Assembly (NCBI RefSeq): GCF_022458865.1
Contig: NZ_JAJNMU010000012.1
Coordinates: forward strand, 240,234 to 304,233
DNA from: Paenibacillus periandrae
GTDB taxonomy: Bacteria; Bacillota; Bacilli; Paenibacillales; NBRC-103111
DNA: 64,000 nucleotides
Reading direction: 5' to 3'
How positions within the stretch are numbered: position 1 is the first letter of the stretch; the number at the start of each line of letters is the position of its first letter. Shown here in pieces: positions 26,031 through 34,009 of the stretch. The position numbers and the translations under genes were made by a program. The notes under the pieces are model-generated. The model did not search any database, was not told the origin of the DNA, and saw only the letters and a program-made list of their open reading frames with translations.

Positions 26031-26768
26031 TTAATTTTTTACAAGTTCCTTTAATTGATACGAGGGAGGGTACTCGTCCCATGTTTTGCCTTCAAGTCTT
26101 CGACCGGTTCGATGTTTCTGAACGCCACCCCATTGTTTAAAGAAAAACGCAACATTCTGCTCTTTACACTGATCCCTAATGGTTAACACCCATTTTTCTT
26201 CCATAGGACGGGCTCCATGACCTGATTCCCCGCCAACAATTACCCAGTGTATGCCTTCCAAATTCAAATTTTCAATTGGACCTAACAATGGTTCGACAGA
26301 CAGGAATTTGATTTGTGCAGGTGTTCGTCTAAGATCATCGATCCGATACAATACACGCTGGTCTTCTACACTAACACCTTGCCAAACATTAGAAGGCCAC
26401 TTTAGTTGATCGGATATTTCAAGTAATCGATCCGAGCGTTTAGTCAATATCTGAAAGGTATGCCAAGATGCTTTTTCCATTGTATCAAAGACCTTTTGTA
26501 TGAACTCTAAAGGAACATCTTTATGGAATAAATCTGACATTGAATTCACGAATATTCTTCGGGGCTTTTTCCAAGTAAGAGGTAATTCTACCAAATCTGG
26601 ATGAAGAGTAAGATTAAATCCATCGGCATACCTGGGGTTTCCCATTGCATGAAGTCTCTTAGCCATAGCTGCAGCATAACAATTGCGGCAACCATCTGAA
26701 ATTTTGGTACAACCTGTAACGGGATTCCAAGTAGCCTCTGTCCATTCAATACTAGACATTGTTGCCAT
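26031..26768 (-). CDS. DUF5131 (phage Gp37/Gp68 family) three-Cys-motif protein
   Basis: 245 residues. The N-terminus WTEATWNPVTGCTKISDGC with C20, C27 and C30 (C-x6-C-x-x-C) is the three-Cys motif of the family formerly called phage Gp37/Gp68. Further conserved blocks are RIFVNSMSDLFH, QILTKRSDRL, VWQGVSVEDQ and HWVIVGGESG. The Cys spacing suggests an Fe-S cluster as in radical-SAM-like proteins (inference). It follows the TcmP gene by about 50 bases in the same direction, the pairing after which TcmP (three-Cys-motif partner) is named. AAAGGAGGG precedes the start. Biochemical function is unknown. Confidence 0.9.
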   Translation of the reverse strand: MATMSSIEWTEATWNPVTGCTKISDGCRNCYAAAMAKRLHAMGNPRYADGFNLTLHPDLVELPLTWKKPRRIFVNSMSDLFHKDVPLEFIQKVFDTMEKASWHTFQILTKRSDRLLEISDQLKWPSNVWQGVSVEDQRVLYRIDDLRRTPAQIKFLSVEPLLGPIENLNLEGIHWVIVGGESGHGARPMEEKWVLTIRDQCKEQNVAFFFKQWGGVQKHRTGRRLEGKTWDEYPPSYQLKELVKN

Positions 26769-26821
26769 TTTTAAATCCCTCCTTTTTTAAAGTATAACAT
26801 AGTTGAGAATGGAAATTTAAA

Positions 26822-28093
26822 TTAAAATAAAGTGGGTTGATAACCATCATCGTTGCTTAAATCGATTTGTTCAAGATAAGTAAGAGGCAAATTAGAAATG
26901 ATCTGATTGATCTCAGCTTCTTCTTTTATATTCATAAATGCTTTATTTGTAATTCTAATAAGTGGATTATTAATAAATAATTTCTTGGAAAATTCATATA
27001 TAGATTTTTTTTCACTATCAGATGTAAATGGTAAGGGAGTATTTTGTAAATAAAAATCCAATATTTCTGCATATGTAGTAGGAACTTTATTGAAATTTTC
27101 TAAAAAATCTTTTACAAAGTCTTTGTATTCATAAGAGCTTTGAATTATATCATCGGAAAACAAATCGTTTTTGAAAATATAATCCCCAAGTTGATTTGAA
27201 ATTATATACCTTTCCTCAGCTTGTTTTCGCTTTTTTTCGAAATCAACCATAGATTTTTTCATTTCTATTAATCCTTTGCGGTTCTTTGAAACGAATACTA
27301 GATGAAAGTAAATATTATTATTTATTTGACTGTGGATACGTTTACTCAAGGTATAGACCTTCGATTGTCCTTTTTTGATTTGTTTTTTATAGAATTCAAC
27401 TATGCTATCCTCTAGTTTTAGCAAATTCCCAAATTGTTGTTTTGAATTATTATTTGAAGCCATTTTTAGATATTCAGGAATAGTAGCTGGAAGGGACTCA
27501 ACTCCAAAGAATTTACATAGCTCTTTCTCGTTTGATTGAATTGTCACATTACGAACAATAGAGTAACTCATAACATTTATTAGTAATTCATGAGATGGCT
27601 GTTCTAATATTTTTTGCATATCATCCATAAGGACTCCTTTATAACCAAAGGGGTCTATAAAATATAATGAAGGGCTGCCTATAGTTGAGTTAAGAAGGGT
27701 ACTAAGTTGATCTTCAAATTTACCAAGGTAGTTATGTATTTGATGTGATTGGGAAGATAGAAATTTTATTTTGTTCAGCTCTTCATAGTACACATTGTTA
27801 TATTCAACATTATGAATCATGAATCGTAAATTATTTCCGTATTCTTCTTGCAATATACGTTGAAAATTTAATAATCGATTCATAGCGATCTGCGGAGATC
27901 CAATATTTCCATCATCAAAATATCCTCTTCCGGCAAATCCATCTACAAAATTCACTTTTTTTATTTTTGAACTAATGGAAGCATAAGCAAAAACCTGGCT
28001 CCAATTTTTTAGGTAATCTTCGAGTAAAATATGTTTTAAATGCGTTTGAATATCCTTCTTATCAAAATGTTTGTCGCCAATATTTTTGGACAT
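26822..28093 (-). CDS. tcmP: Three-Cys-motif partner protein TcmP
   Basis: About 423 residues. NFVDGFAGRG (residues 49-57) resembles the S-adenosylmethionine-binding loop of Rossmann methyltransferases, and YFIDPFGYKG (D147-P-F-G150) sits where the catalytic DPPY would be. A helical C-terminus follows. TcmP proteins always accompany DUF5131 proteins; their activity is unknown. An extended -10 box at 28163-28155 lies inside the longest open frame, so I start at ATG 28093 (GGGGTG upstream) rather than 28168. Base use is much more AT-rich than in the flanks. It is divergent from the HD-GHKL gene. Confidence 0.88.
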   Translation of the reverse strand: MSKNIGDKHFDKKDIQTHLKHILLEDYLKNWSQVFAYASISSKIKKVNFVDGFAGRGYFDDGNIGSPQIAMNRLLNFQRILQEEYGNNLRFMIHNVEYNNVYYEELNKIKFLSSQSHQIHNYLGKFEDQLSTLLNSTIGSPSLYFIDPFGYKGVLMDDMQKILEQPSHELLINVMSYSIVRNVTIQSNEKELCKFFGVESLPATIPEYLKMASNNNSKQQFGNLLKLEDSIVEFYKKQIKKGQSKVYTLSKRIHSQINNNIYFHLVFVSKNRKGLIEMKKSMVDFEKKRKQAEERYIISNQLGDYIFKNDLFSDDIIQSSYEYKDFVKDFLENFNKVPTTYAEILDFYLQNTPLPFTSDSEKKSIYEFSKKLFINNPLIRITNKAFMNIKEEAEINQIISNLPLTYLEQIDLSNDDGYQPTLF

Positions 28094-28154
28094 AACTAAA
28101 TTCACCCCAAGAGATTCATTATTGGATTGTGGATTTGAGGAAATAATTAGGATA

Positions 28155-28163
28155 ATTATACCA
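28155..28163 (-). promoter_or_regulatory. Extended -10 promoter element of the tcmP operon
   Basis: TGGTATAAT on the minus strand (28163-28155) is a TGnTATAAT extended -10; the best -35 (TTGTAT, 28186-28181) is 20 bases away, as is tolerated with extended -10 boxes. It places transcription start near 28148 and supports the start codon at 28093. Confidence 0.6.
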
Positions 28164-28272
28164 TCCATCTAGTCCCATGGATACAAAATTTGTATATTCA
28201 GGTCGAAATTACTATGGTAATATTACGTGGGGAATAATGTTTAAAATTCATATAATGGAGGCCTTTCCTTAA

Positions 28273-30516
28273 ATGTATAACTCTGTGCATAATGATAAAA
28301 GTAAGTTAGAATTAGATCCTCCAAAATTAATTCAATTTTTGGAAGGTAGGAAGAGCGAATTTCTTCCCAATATTTATATGTTGTCAAGAGAGATTGAGTT
28401 TGTTTTAAGTAATGAAATTCCGAAAACATTTCCTAAATATACTTTACATGACATAAATCATTCGATACGTATTATGGAGAACATGTATGAGTTGATTTGC
28501 GATATAGAGCTACACAATGATTTGGATATAACTATATTAATCTATTCAGCTTTATTACACGATATAGGTATGTCTGTTACCGATGAAGAAAAAGTGCAAA
28601 TTAAAAGCAACAAATATCTTCATTCTGACATTGTTTTTGATGCATTACTGGAAAAAATGGATGGTAATGAGATTGAGGCAATGCAGGAATATATTAGGAA
28701 AATTCATGCTAAGAGGTCTGCAGTATTGATTAAAAATGAGTATTCTCATTATTTTAGTATTCCATCATATCCGAGTAGTAATATTGTTGATGAAGTTGCA
28801 ACCATATGTAAGGCACATACAGAGGATATTTCATATTTAAAACAAAATTTAAAATCAGATGATGAAAAGGGAAAGTATAAAATTAATCCTTACTTTTGTG
28901 GCATTTTACTACGACTAGCAGATATTTGCGATTTTAATAGCCAAAGAACTCCACGAAAACTTTATGAATTGATAAATCCTGAAAATAAAAGCGACGAAGA
29001 ATGGAGAAGTCATTTTATAATAGAAAATAGTCAAATAATCAAAAAAGATAGTACTGGGACACAAAATTATATAGCATTTTTTGGGCGCTGTGATGATGCA
29101 AAAATCCACAGAAATGTTCTGGGTTATTTCAATTGGGTAAACAGTGAAATTTATAGTGCTAACTTAATAACTTCAACTATGTTGGATCGTTATAAGTTAA
29201 ATATCCGGTCTGAAATAGAAAATAATATTGAGCCTATTGGTTATAGTATTCCTAATTTAAAATTAGATCTTAATTTTAACGCTATAACAAAATTGTTAAT
29301 GGGTGAAAATGTATATGGTAATAGATTACACGGTTTCCGTGAATTAATACAAAATGCTATCGACGCGACTAAAGTTAGGGAAGAAATCGAAACTAAGAAC
29401 AAACAATATGGAGATTCGATTGAAAAGCCCTTAATAAAGGTCATTTTAAACAAAAATAACGACCAAATTATCATCAAAGATAATGGTACAGGTATGACAT
29501 TAGATGTAATTAAAAATTATTTTTTAAATATAGGTGTTTCATTTTATAAATCAGATGATTTTCTTTTGAAGAGATATGAGTACTCTCCTATCGGTAATTA
29601 TGGTATTGGCTTTTTAAAAAGTAATAATTTATTGCATAATGTCTCAAAGGATGACGATGAAGTAGTGATAGATGTCAGTAAATATTTGGTAGGTATTGAA
29701 GGAACAATCACCATTGATGTTAGAAAGCAATTCATGCATAAGGGAATAAGTAATATTAACTATAAAGGAAAACCTTATTATATTAGTAATAGTGAGTCTT
29801 TTGAAATAGTTGATTATAATAATTTTGATGTTAGTAAGATATGTGTTGACAATAAAGTGAGGTTTTATAAAATACCGATCATAGATAGAAAGAATTCTGA
29901 TGAATATGATAAATTCTATGAAGTACTTCAGGATGTAGAGGCTTCTATCGATAAAATAGGAGATGAATTAAAGTGGGTTACAATTTTTCTGGACAAATCA
30001 GTGGATGTTAAAGAAAATAGAAAAAGTTATTACCCAAGTGACGACAAAGTATTGGATATTGTTCCAATTAGTTTTTTTGTTGAGTTGGGGCACTACGATT
30101 ACTACTATCCTATAAGAATATATAGTGACTCCATTGATATTTTTTATGATGAGAAATCCTTAATAAATTTCGTAATTCAACAATCAACATATAGGTCCCT
30201 TGCAACATACAATAGCCAGTTATACATTAGAAATGTCCTTTGTAGTGGTTTTAATTTAAAGTTAATGAACACTATAACAGATTTAGAAGTGACAAGAGTG
30301 AAAATTAATGCAATTAATCGCTCAATTATTCCCGATGTCTCTAGAAATAATTTGGTACAATCGACGGAATCTCAGTTACAATATGCTTTAAGCAAAGTTA
30401 TCATCACGTGGGCATTAGAAAATTTGACCCTAGATTTGACTGAGCGTGAGTTGCTAATGAAATACAAAATGTCATTCTTCAAAGAAGATAACATTTTTCT
30501 GAAAAATTTAGATTAA
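28273..30516 (+). CDS. HD-domain / GHKL (Hsp90-like) ATPase fusion protein
   Basis: 747 residues. The N-terminal half is an HD-type metal phosphohydrolase: H63 (HDINHSIRI), H96-D97 (SALLHDIGM), H182 (CKAHTED) and D217/D220 (LRLADICD). From about 340 it becomes a GHKL ATPase: FRELIQNAIDA (N-box), IKDNGTGM (G1) and IGNYGIGF (G2 with lid). The rest resembles the Hsp90 middle region and has no membrane segment. The gene is strongly AT-rich and reads away from tcmP. A perfect 19-base stem-loop ends it. HD-plus-Hsp90-like ATPase proteins recur in surveys of prokaryotic conflict systems; a nucleotide- or nucleic-acid-directed effector gated by the ATPase is inference. Confidence 0.88.
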   Translation: MYNSVHNDKSKLELDPPKLIQFLEGRKSEFLPNIYMLSREIEFVLSNEIPKTFPKYTLHDINHSIRIMENMYELICDIELHNDLDITILIYSALLHDIGMSVTDEEKVQIKSNKYLHSDIVFDALLEKMDGNEIEAMQEYIRKIHAKRSAVLIKNEYSHYFSIPSYPSSNIVDEVATICKAHTEDISYLKQNLKSDDEKGKYKINPYFCGILLRLADICDFNSQRTPRKLYELINPENKSDEEWRSHFIIENSQIIKKDSTGTQNYIAFFGRCDDAKIHRNVLGYFNWVNSEIYSANLITSTMLDRYKLNIRSEIENNIEPIGYSIPNLKLDLNFNAITKLLMGENVYGNRLHGFRELIQNAIDATKVREEIETKNKQYGDSIEKPLIKVILNKNNDQIIIKDNGTGMTLDVIKNYFLNIGVSFYKSDDFLLKRYEYSPIGNYGIGFLKSNNLLHNVSKDDDEVVIDVSKYLVGIEGTITIDVRKQFMHKGISNINYKGKPYYISNSESFEIVDYNNFDVSKICVDNKVRFYKIPIIDRKNSDEYDKFYEVLQDVEASIDKIGDELKWVTIFLDKSVDVKENRKSYYPSDDKVLDIVPISFFVELGHYDYYYPIRIYSDSIDIFYDEKSLINFVIQQSTYRSLATYNSQLYIRNVLCSGFNLKLMNTITDLEVTRVKINAINRSIIPDVSRNNLVQSTESQLQYALSKVIITWALENLTLDLTERELLMKYKMSFFKEDNIFLKNLD

Positions 30517-30560
30517 GAACAAATAAAACGACACCCTCCCAGGTGTCGTTTTATTTGTTC
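30517..30560. terminator. Perfect bidirectional stem-loop terminator
   Basis: Perfect 19-base arms (30517-30535 and 30542-30560) around a six-base loop start directly after the HD-GHKL stop codon. The outer part is A/T-rich, so both strands get a T-rich 3' arm. The convergent XRE pseudogene ends inside it. Confidence 0.85.
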
Positions 30561-30900
30561 CTACCTAGTCCCTTCCGATACCCCTCGACAGTTGCCTTCG
30601 CCGCGACCCTTACAATCTCCAGTTCTTCCTCACTATATTGATCGGCGCCACCAAAGAAAGCTCGCCCTACGTCAGCTGATTCATTCTTAATACTTTCTTC
30701 AGAACGTCCAAGAAGGAAGTCAGTCTACGCTCACCCCGAAGAAATCGGTTATTTTCTCCATTATATCTGTATCCGGCTTTCTAGTTTCATTCTCATAGCC
30801 GGAGATTGTTGATTCTGCCAAATTGAACTTTGAACCGAGTTCTTTCATTGTCAGGCCACTTTTTTCTAAGACTTCTGAGTCTTGTCCCGAACTTTATCAT
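30551..30900 (-). pseudogene. XRE-family repressor gene with two frameshifts
   Basis: From an ATG at 30900, MIKFGTRLRSLRKK opens an HTH protein. A frameshift in the A-run near 30860 is followed by SGLTMKELGSKFNLAESTIS, GYENETRKPD and ITDFFGVSVD. A second lesion near 30720 moves to DFLLGRSEESIKNESADVG and FFGGADQYSEEELEIV, ending TAA at 30551. Rejoined, it is a typical phage- or ICE-type cytoplasmic repressor of about 115 residues. As written it cannot make a full product. Confidence 0.75.
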
Positions 30901-31002
30901 CACCTACTAAGATTCTACTTTGCAAAATGGGTTTGAACTTCGCGTTATGCATTCTATTATTGGTTTATCAACTTTGCGTAACGAATAGTTTGGAGGTGCT
31001 AC

Positions 31003-31231
31003 ATGAGTAGTTTAGTAAAAATGGCAAGATTATCTTCTGCATTTTCTATTGAGGATGCTGCAAGGCTGCTTTATATTTCTGCAGGTTATCTTTCTTAAAT
31101 TGAAAATGGTCAAAGACAAGTCAGTGCTGCAAGAGCAGAAGAGATAGCTATTCTTTATCAAAAAAAGAGAAGAAATTTTTTTGCCAAGTCGCTACGTGAT
31201 ACGCGAAGTCAATGAGTCTTCTTCAGCTTAA
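31003..31231 (+). pseudogene. Small XRE-type HTH gene with nonsense and frameshift lesions
   Basis: GGAGGTG precedes ATG 31003. MSSLVKMARLSSAFS...YISAGYLS is cut by TAA at 31096-31098, where the family has Gln (YLSQIENGQR). The frame resumes IENGQRQVSAARAEEIAILY, then shifts in an A/G-rich run near 31165 to EEIFLPSRYVIREVNESSSA, stop at 31229. It is a decayed regulator of about 75 residues, divergent from the previous pseudogene, like the paired repressors of mobile elements. Confidence 0.7.
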
Positions 31232-31367
31232 AAGGTATGGAGTAGCAGGCGATTTAATTAATCAAACTGTAGTTAATGGATCTGAATTTTAAGGAGGTGT
31301 TATAGCTAAGCAAACAATGCATTTAACCATGCGACTTATTCGAGAGATAAGAAAGGAGCCTTAGACC

Positions 31368-31514
31368 ATGGAAAACGACCAAAACCCAGAAGAAAAAGTC
31401 GTTGCCGTAAAAATTAGCCCTACTGAAGAGATGCCCAATTTCACAAGAGCTTTGCGAGGAATCATTGCTGAACTAGCAGTAGTAGAGGAAAAGGTAGATG
31501 ATAAGCCAGCTTGA
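31368..31514 (+). CDS. Small acidic hypothetical protein
   Basis: 48 codons, ATG 31368 about nine bases after AAGGAG, stop TGA 31512. The product begins MENDQNPEEKVVAVKISPTE and is acidic, with a helical C-terminus (RALRGIIAELAVVEEKV). I do not recognise a family. Its position after the broken XRE gene suggests a leftover mobile-element accessory gene. Good start context is the main support. Confidence 0.5.
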   Translation: MENDQNPEEKVVAVKISPTEEMPNFTRALRGIIAELAVVEEKVDDKPA

Positions 31515-31521
31515 TGTAAAA

Positions 31522-31547
31522 AGCCCGTCACCAAGCGGCGGCGGGCT
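31522..31547 (+). terminator. Possible terminator hairpin
   Basis: AGCCCG (31522-31527) and CGGGCT (31542-31547) flank a GC-rich loop just after the small gene. The run of T comes only later, so termination is uncertain. Confidence 0.35.
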
Positions 31548-31811
31548 GGTGAAGACTGAGGGGTTTTACAGGAGATTGGATCAGGGAGTAGGCGAGTAAT
31601 AACAACTAACGTAAGCATATCCCCTTTTCCAGGTACTTTCCATTCCAATTAGGAAAGTTGGCGTTTACAAAAGTGCATTCAACGAAAGATATTTACCCCT
31701 TGAGTGAAAGGATATACATCCGAGCATTTGCAATATAACGATTGCCTGTCTAAGACCCTTGATGTATGCTGCTGTTCTTACTGGATCAGTCAAATCAAAG
31801 GTTTATCCTGT

Positions 31812-32699
31812 TTAAATCATTGGACGATCAGAAAAGACGGAATAAAAAGAAGCACGGTACTTAGCCGGGGGCATACCGATGTGTTTGCGGAACAGACGAA
31901 AAAAATAGTTCATATCGGAGATGCCTACATGAGAGCTAATTTCCCGCAAAGACAATTCAGAGTGCTCCAATAGATCTCTGGCCTTCAACATCCGAATTCT
32001 GTTCAAATATTGGAGAGGCGTTAAGTCGGTATGCTTCTTCAAACATTTGGTCAAGTAATCGATGGAAAAGTTTAATCTCTGCGACATCTCCTCAAGGCGG
32101 AAAGGTTTATCTAAATGTTCATTCAGATAGACGATTATATCGTCACATATTTGCTGACTGTGGTAATTGAGGGAAGTTTTCGACATTTTCTGAAGCAACA
32201 TGAGCAATTGTCCAAATAGCGCCTGAAGAGGGAGCATCTGCTCAACAACGGAAAGGTTGCGAAGATCAATCATATCGTTCAGAAGCGACCAAATCTGATT
32301 CGTGTTCAGTTCTTTGAATTTAGGGATATACATAAATTGTTCCTGCGGCTCAAGGTCGCGGTATGTGGTGATGGGTAGAGCGGTAAGCCAACGGATATCT
32401 TCGGCGTGCACAAGTCGGCGAGCCTGGAGATGCTGAACATGTATATAATAGATCAACGTGTCCTCCTCGCAAGGGATATGGCCATAATGCAGCTTGCCTG
32501 GTTCCAGAACAAGCATCTGGTTCTCCCTAATTTCGTAAGGGATTCCGTCTTCAGTCATGTACAAGGTGCCACTACGAACAAAAATGATATCGTACAGTGA
32601 GAACGTACGTTCATAATGTTGAATGGACTTGGGAAATTTGACTTTACTCACCGTAACGAGGACGGGAAGAGGAGGAAACGACAGCTCCAGACATAACAT
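31812..32699 (-). CDS. AraC-family transcriptional regulator with cupin sensor domain
   Basis: About 295 residues. The N-terminal AraC-type cupin is visible (YDIIFVRSGTLYMTEDG, MLVLEPGKLHYGH), and the C-terminal double HTH spans about 200-295 (LNFSIDYLTKCLKKHT and VGISDMNYFFRLFRKHIG). It should bind a small ligand, probably a sugar, and activate the divergent glycosidase gene. The start could be 32747; I prefer the ATG at 32699 because AAAGG lies about ten bases upstream. Confidence 0.88.
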   Translation of the reverse strand: MLCLELSFPPLPVLVTVSKVKFPKSIQHYERTFSLYDIIFVRSGTLYMTEDGIPYEIRENQMLVLEPGKLHYGHIPCEEDTLIYYIHVQHLQARRLVHAEDIRWLTALPITTYRDLEPQEQFMYIPKFKELNTNQIWSLLNDMIDLRNLSVVEQMLPLQALFGQLLMLLQKMSKTSLNYHSQQICDDIIVYLNEHLDKPFRLEEMSQRLNFSIDYLTKCLKKHTDLTPLQYLNRIRMLKARDLLEHSELSLREISSHVGISDMNYFFRLFRKHIGMPPAKYRASFYSVFSDRPMI

Positions 32700-32884
32700 G
32701 GGGAAGCAACCTTTCGATTCGTGTATGTAGCATAAGTATAGCGGCATAAGGTGACCCGTGCAACTTACTATAAAATGATTTTGTACTTAATTTGAATGAT
32801 TTTCTGAATAGTAAAGCATGTGGAGAGAATCTATAATGGAAGGAGAGCATGGCCCTGTCGGGCTGGAATGGAGTGAAAATAGTA

Positions 32885-33910
32885 ATGACTAATAAGAGCT
32901 TACATGAACGGTTGCTGCCAGCGCCCCAAGACGGTGGCTTCCAAATGACAGGATATTGGGTTTGGTGCGGATCAGTAGTCCAGAGTGAGGACGGACGCTT
33001 CCATATGTTCGCCTCCCGTTGGCCCAAGCATCTTCCTATGCATCCGGGTTGGCTTGCCCATTCGGAAGTAGTGCGGGCCGTTTCCGACACGCCTGAAGGT
33101 CCGTATCAATTTCAAGAGGTCGTACTGCCAGCCAGAGGCGCACAATATTGGGACGGCCGCAGTACTCATAATCCGCATATTGTTAAACATGGAAGTAAAT
33201 ATCTCCTGTATTACATGGGTACAACTTATCCGTTCCCCGATGTAGCGCCAGGCGAAAAATACGACTTGGATGATGCTCGTTGTATCGTGGCCAGAGCCAA
33301 TAAACGGATCGGCCTGGCCACAGCAGATAGTGTAGAAGGACCTTGGGAGAGAATGGACAAGCCAATTCTAGATGTCCGGCCAAACAAGTTCGACAGCTAT
33401 CTGACTTCGAATCCGGCTCCTTGTGTACACGAAGATGGCTCTGTACTGCTCATATACAAGTCCAGAGCTTACAAGGGACATACCTTTAGCGATATGGCTC
33501 TCGGGGCAGCATGGGCGGATCATTACATGGGTCCTTACCGCGCTATGAGTGAAGAACCGATTTTCCCGCCTTCGGATATTCATCTTGAAGATCCCTTTGT
33601 ATGGAAGACCGAAGGCGGCTATGAGATGATAGCCAAAGACATGAACGGAAACGTGGGCGGAGAAAAGCACGGAGGTATTCATGCTCATTCCCGGGACGGT
33701 ATGAATTGGCAAATTGCCGAAAATCCAAAAGCTTATTCACGGCAAGTCATCTGGGATGACGGAACGACAAAGCGTATGGGCAATTTCGAAAGGCCGTTCC
33801 TGTTGTTCCAGAATGGAAAACCGACTCATTTGTTTGCAGCTACAGCAGACGGAGACGGGAATTTCGGTGGCCGGAACACTTGGAACATGGTTATTCCTAT
33901 TAAGGAATGA
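32885..33910 (+). CDS. Five-bladed beta-propeller glycoside hydrolase-like protein (GH43/GH117-type fold)
   Basis: 341 residues. GYWVWCGSVVQSEDGRFHMF, DGRSTHNPHIVKHGSKYLLY and repeated blade strands (SNPAPCVHEDGSVLLIYK, HLEDPFVWKTEGGYEM) resemble clan GH-F-type propeller glycosidases. There is no signal peptide, so it acts inside the cell on imported oligosaccharide. The start at 32885 has GGAGTG nine bases upstream; the ATG at 32849 sits only three bases after its AGGAG. It is divergent from an AraC regulator, which probably controls it. Substrate not predictable. Confidence 0.75.
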   Translation: MTNKSLHERLLPAPQDGGFQMTGYWVWCGSVVQSEDGRFHMFASRWPKHLPMHPGWLAHSEVVRAVSDTPEGPYQFQEVVLPARGAQYWDGRSTHNPHIVKHGSKYLLYYMGTTYPFPDVAPGEKYDLDDARCIVARANKRIGLATADSVEGPWERMDKPILDVRPNKFDSYLTSNPAPCVHEDGSVLLIYKSRAYKGHTFSDMALGAAWADHYMGPYRAMSEEPIFPPSDIHLEDPFVWKTEGGYEMIAKDMNGNVGGEKHGGIHAHSRDGMNWQIAENPKAYSRQVIWDDGTTKRMGNFERPFLLFQNGKPTHLFAATADGDGNFGGRNTWNMVIPIKE

Positions 33911-33923
33911 TTGAGAAGATGAT

Positions 33924-33966
33924 AAACGCTGACGGAGTGAGAGCTCACTTCGAAGGCGTTTTTTTG
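33924..33966 (+). terminator. Terminator after the glycosidase-like gene
   Basis: AAACGC...GGCGTT outer arms with an inner GAGTGAG/CTCACTT stem, then a run of T to 33966. Confidence 0.75.
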
Positions 33967-34009
33967 CCTGTTTTCCAAGAGGTAAGGATCGTGCGCACTG
34001 CTGCTCCAT

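Noticed and set aside
26031..26768. Reading the Gp37/Gp68 name as a phage structural gene and the region as a prophage
   Set aside because: No capsid, portal, terminase, tail or integrase genes are present; the family occurs widely outside phages.
28251..28256. TATAAT just before the HD-GHKL gene as its -10 box
   Set aside because: It would put transcription start after the GGAGG site, so it cannot be the working promoter.
31300..31364. Tiny frame after AAGGAGGTGTT starting at ATA (AKQTMHLTMRLIREIRKEP)
   Set aside because: Good ribosome binding site but the start codon is ATA and the product would be about 20 residues; too weak to list as a gene.
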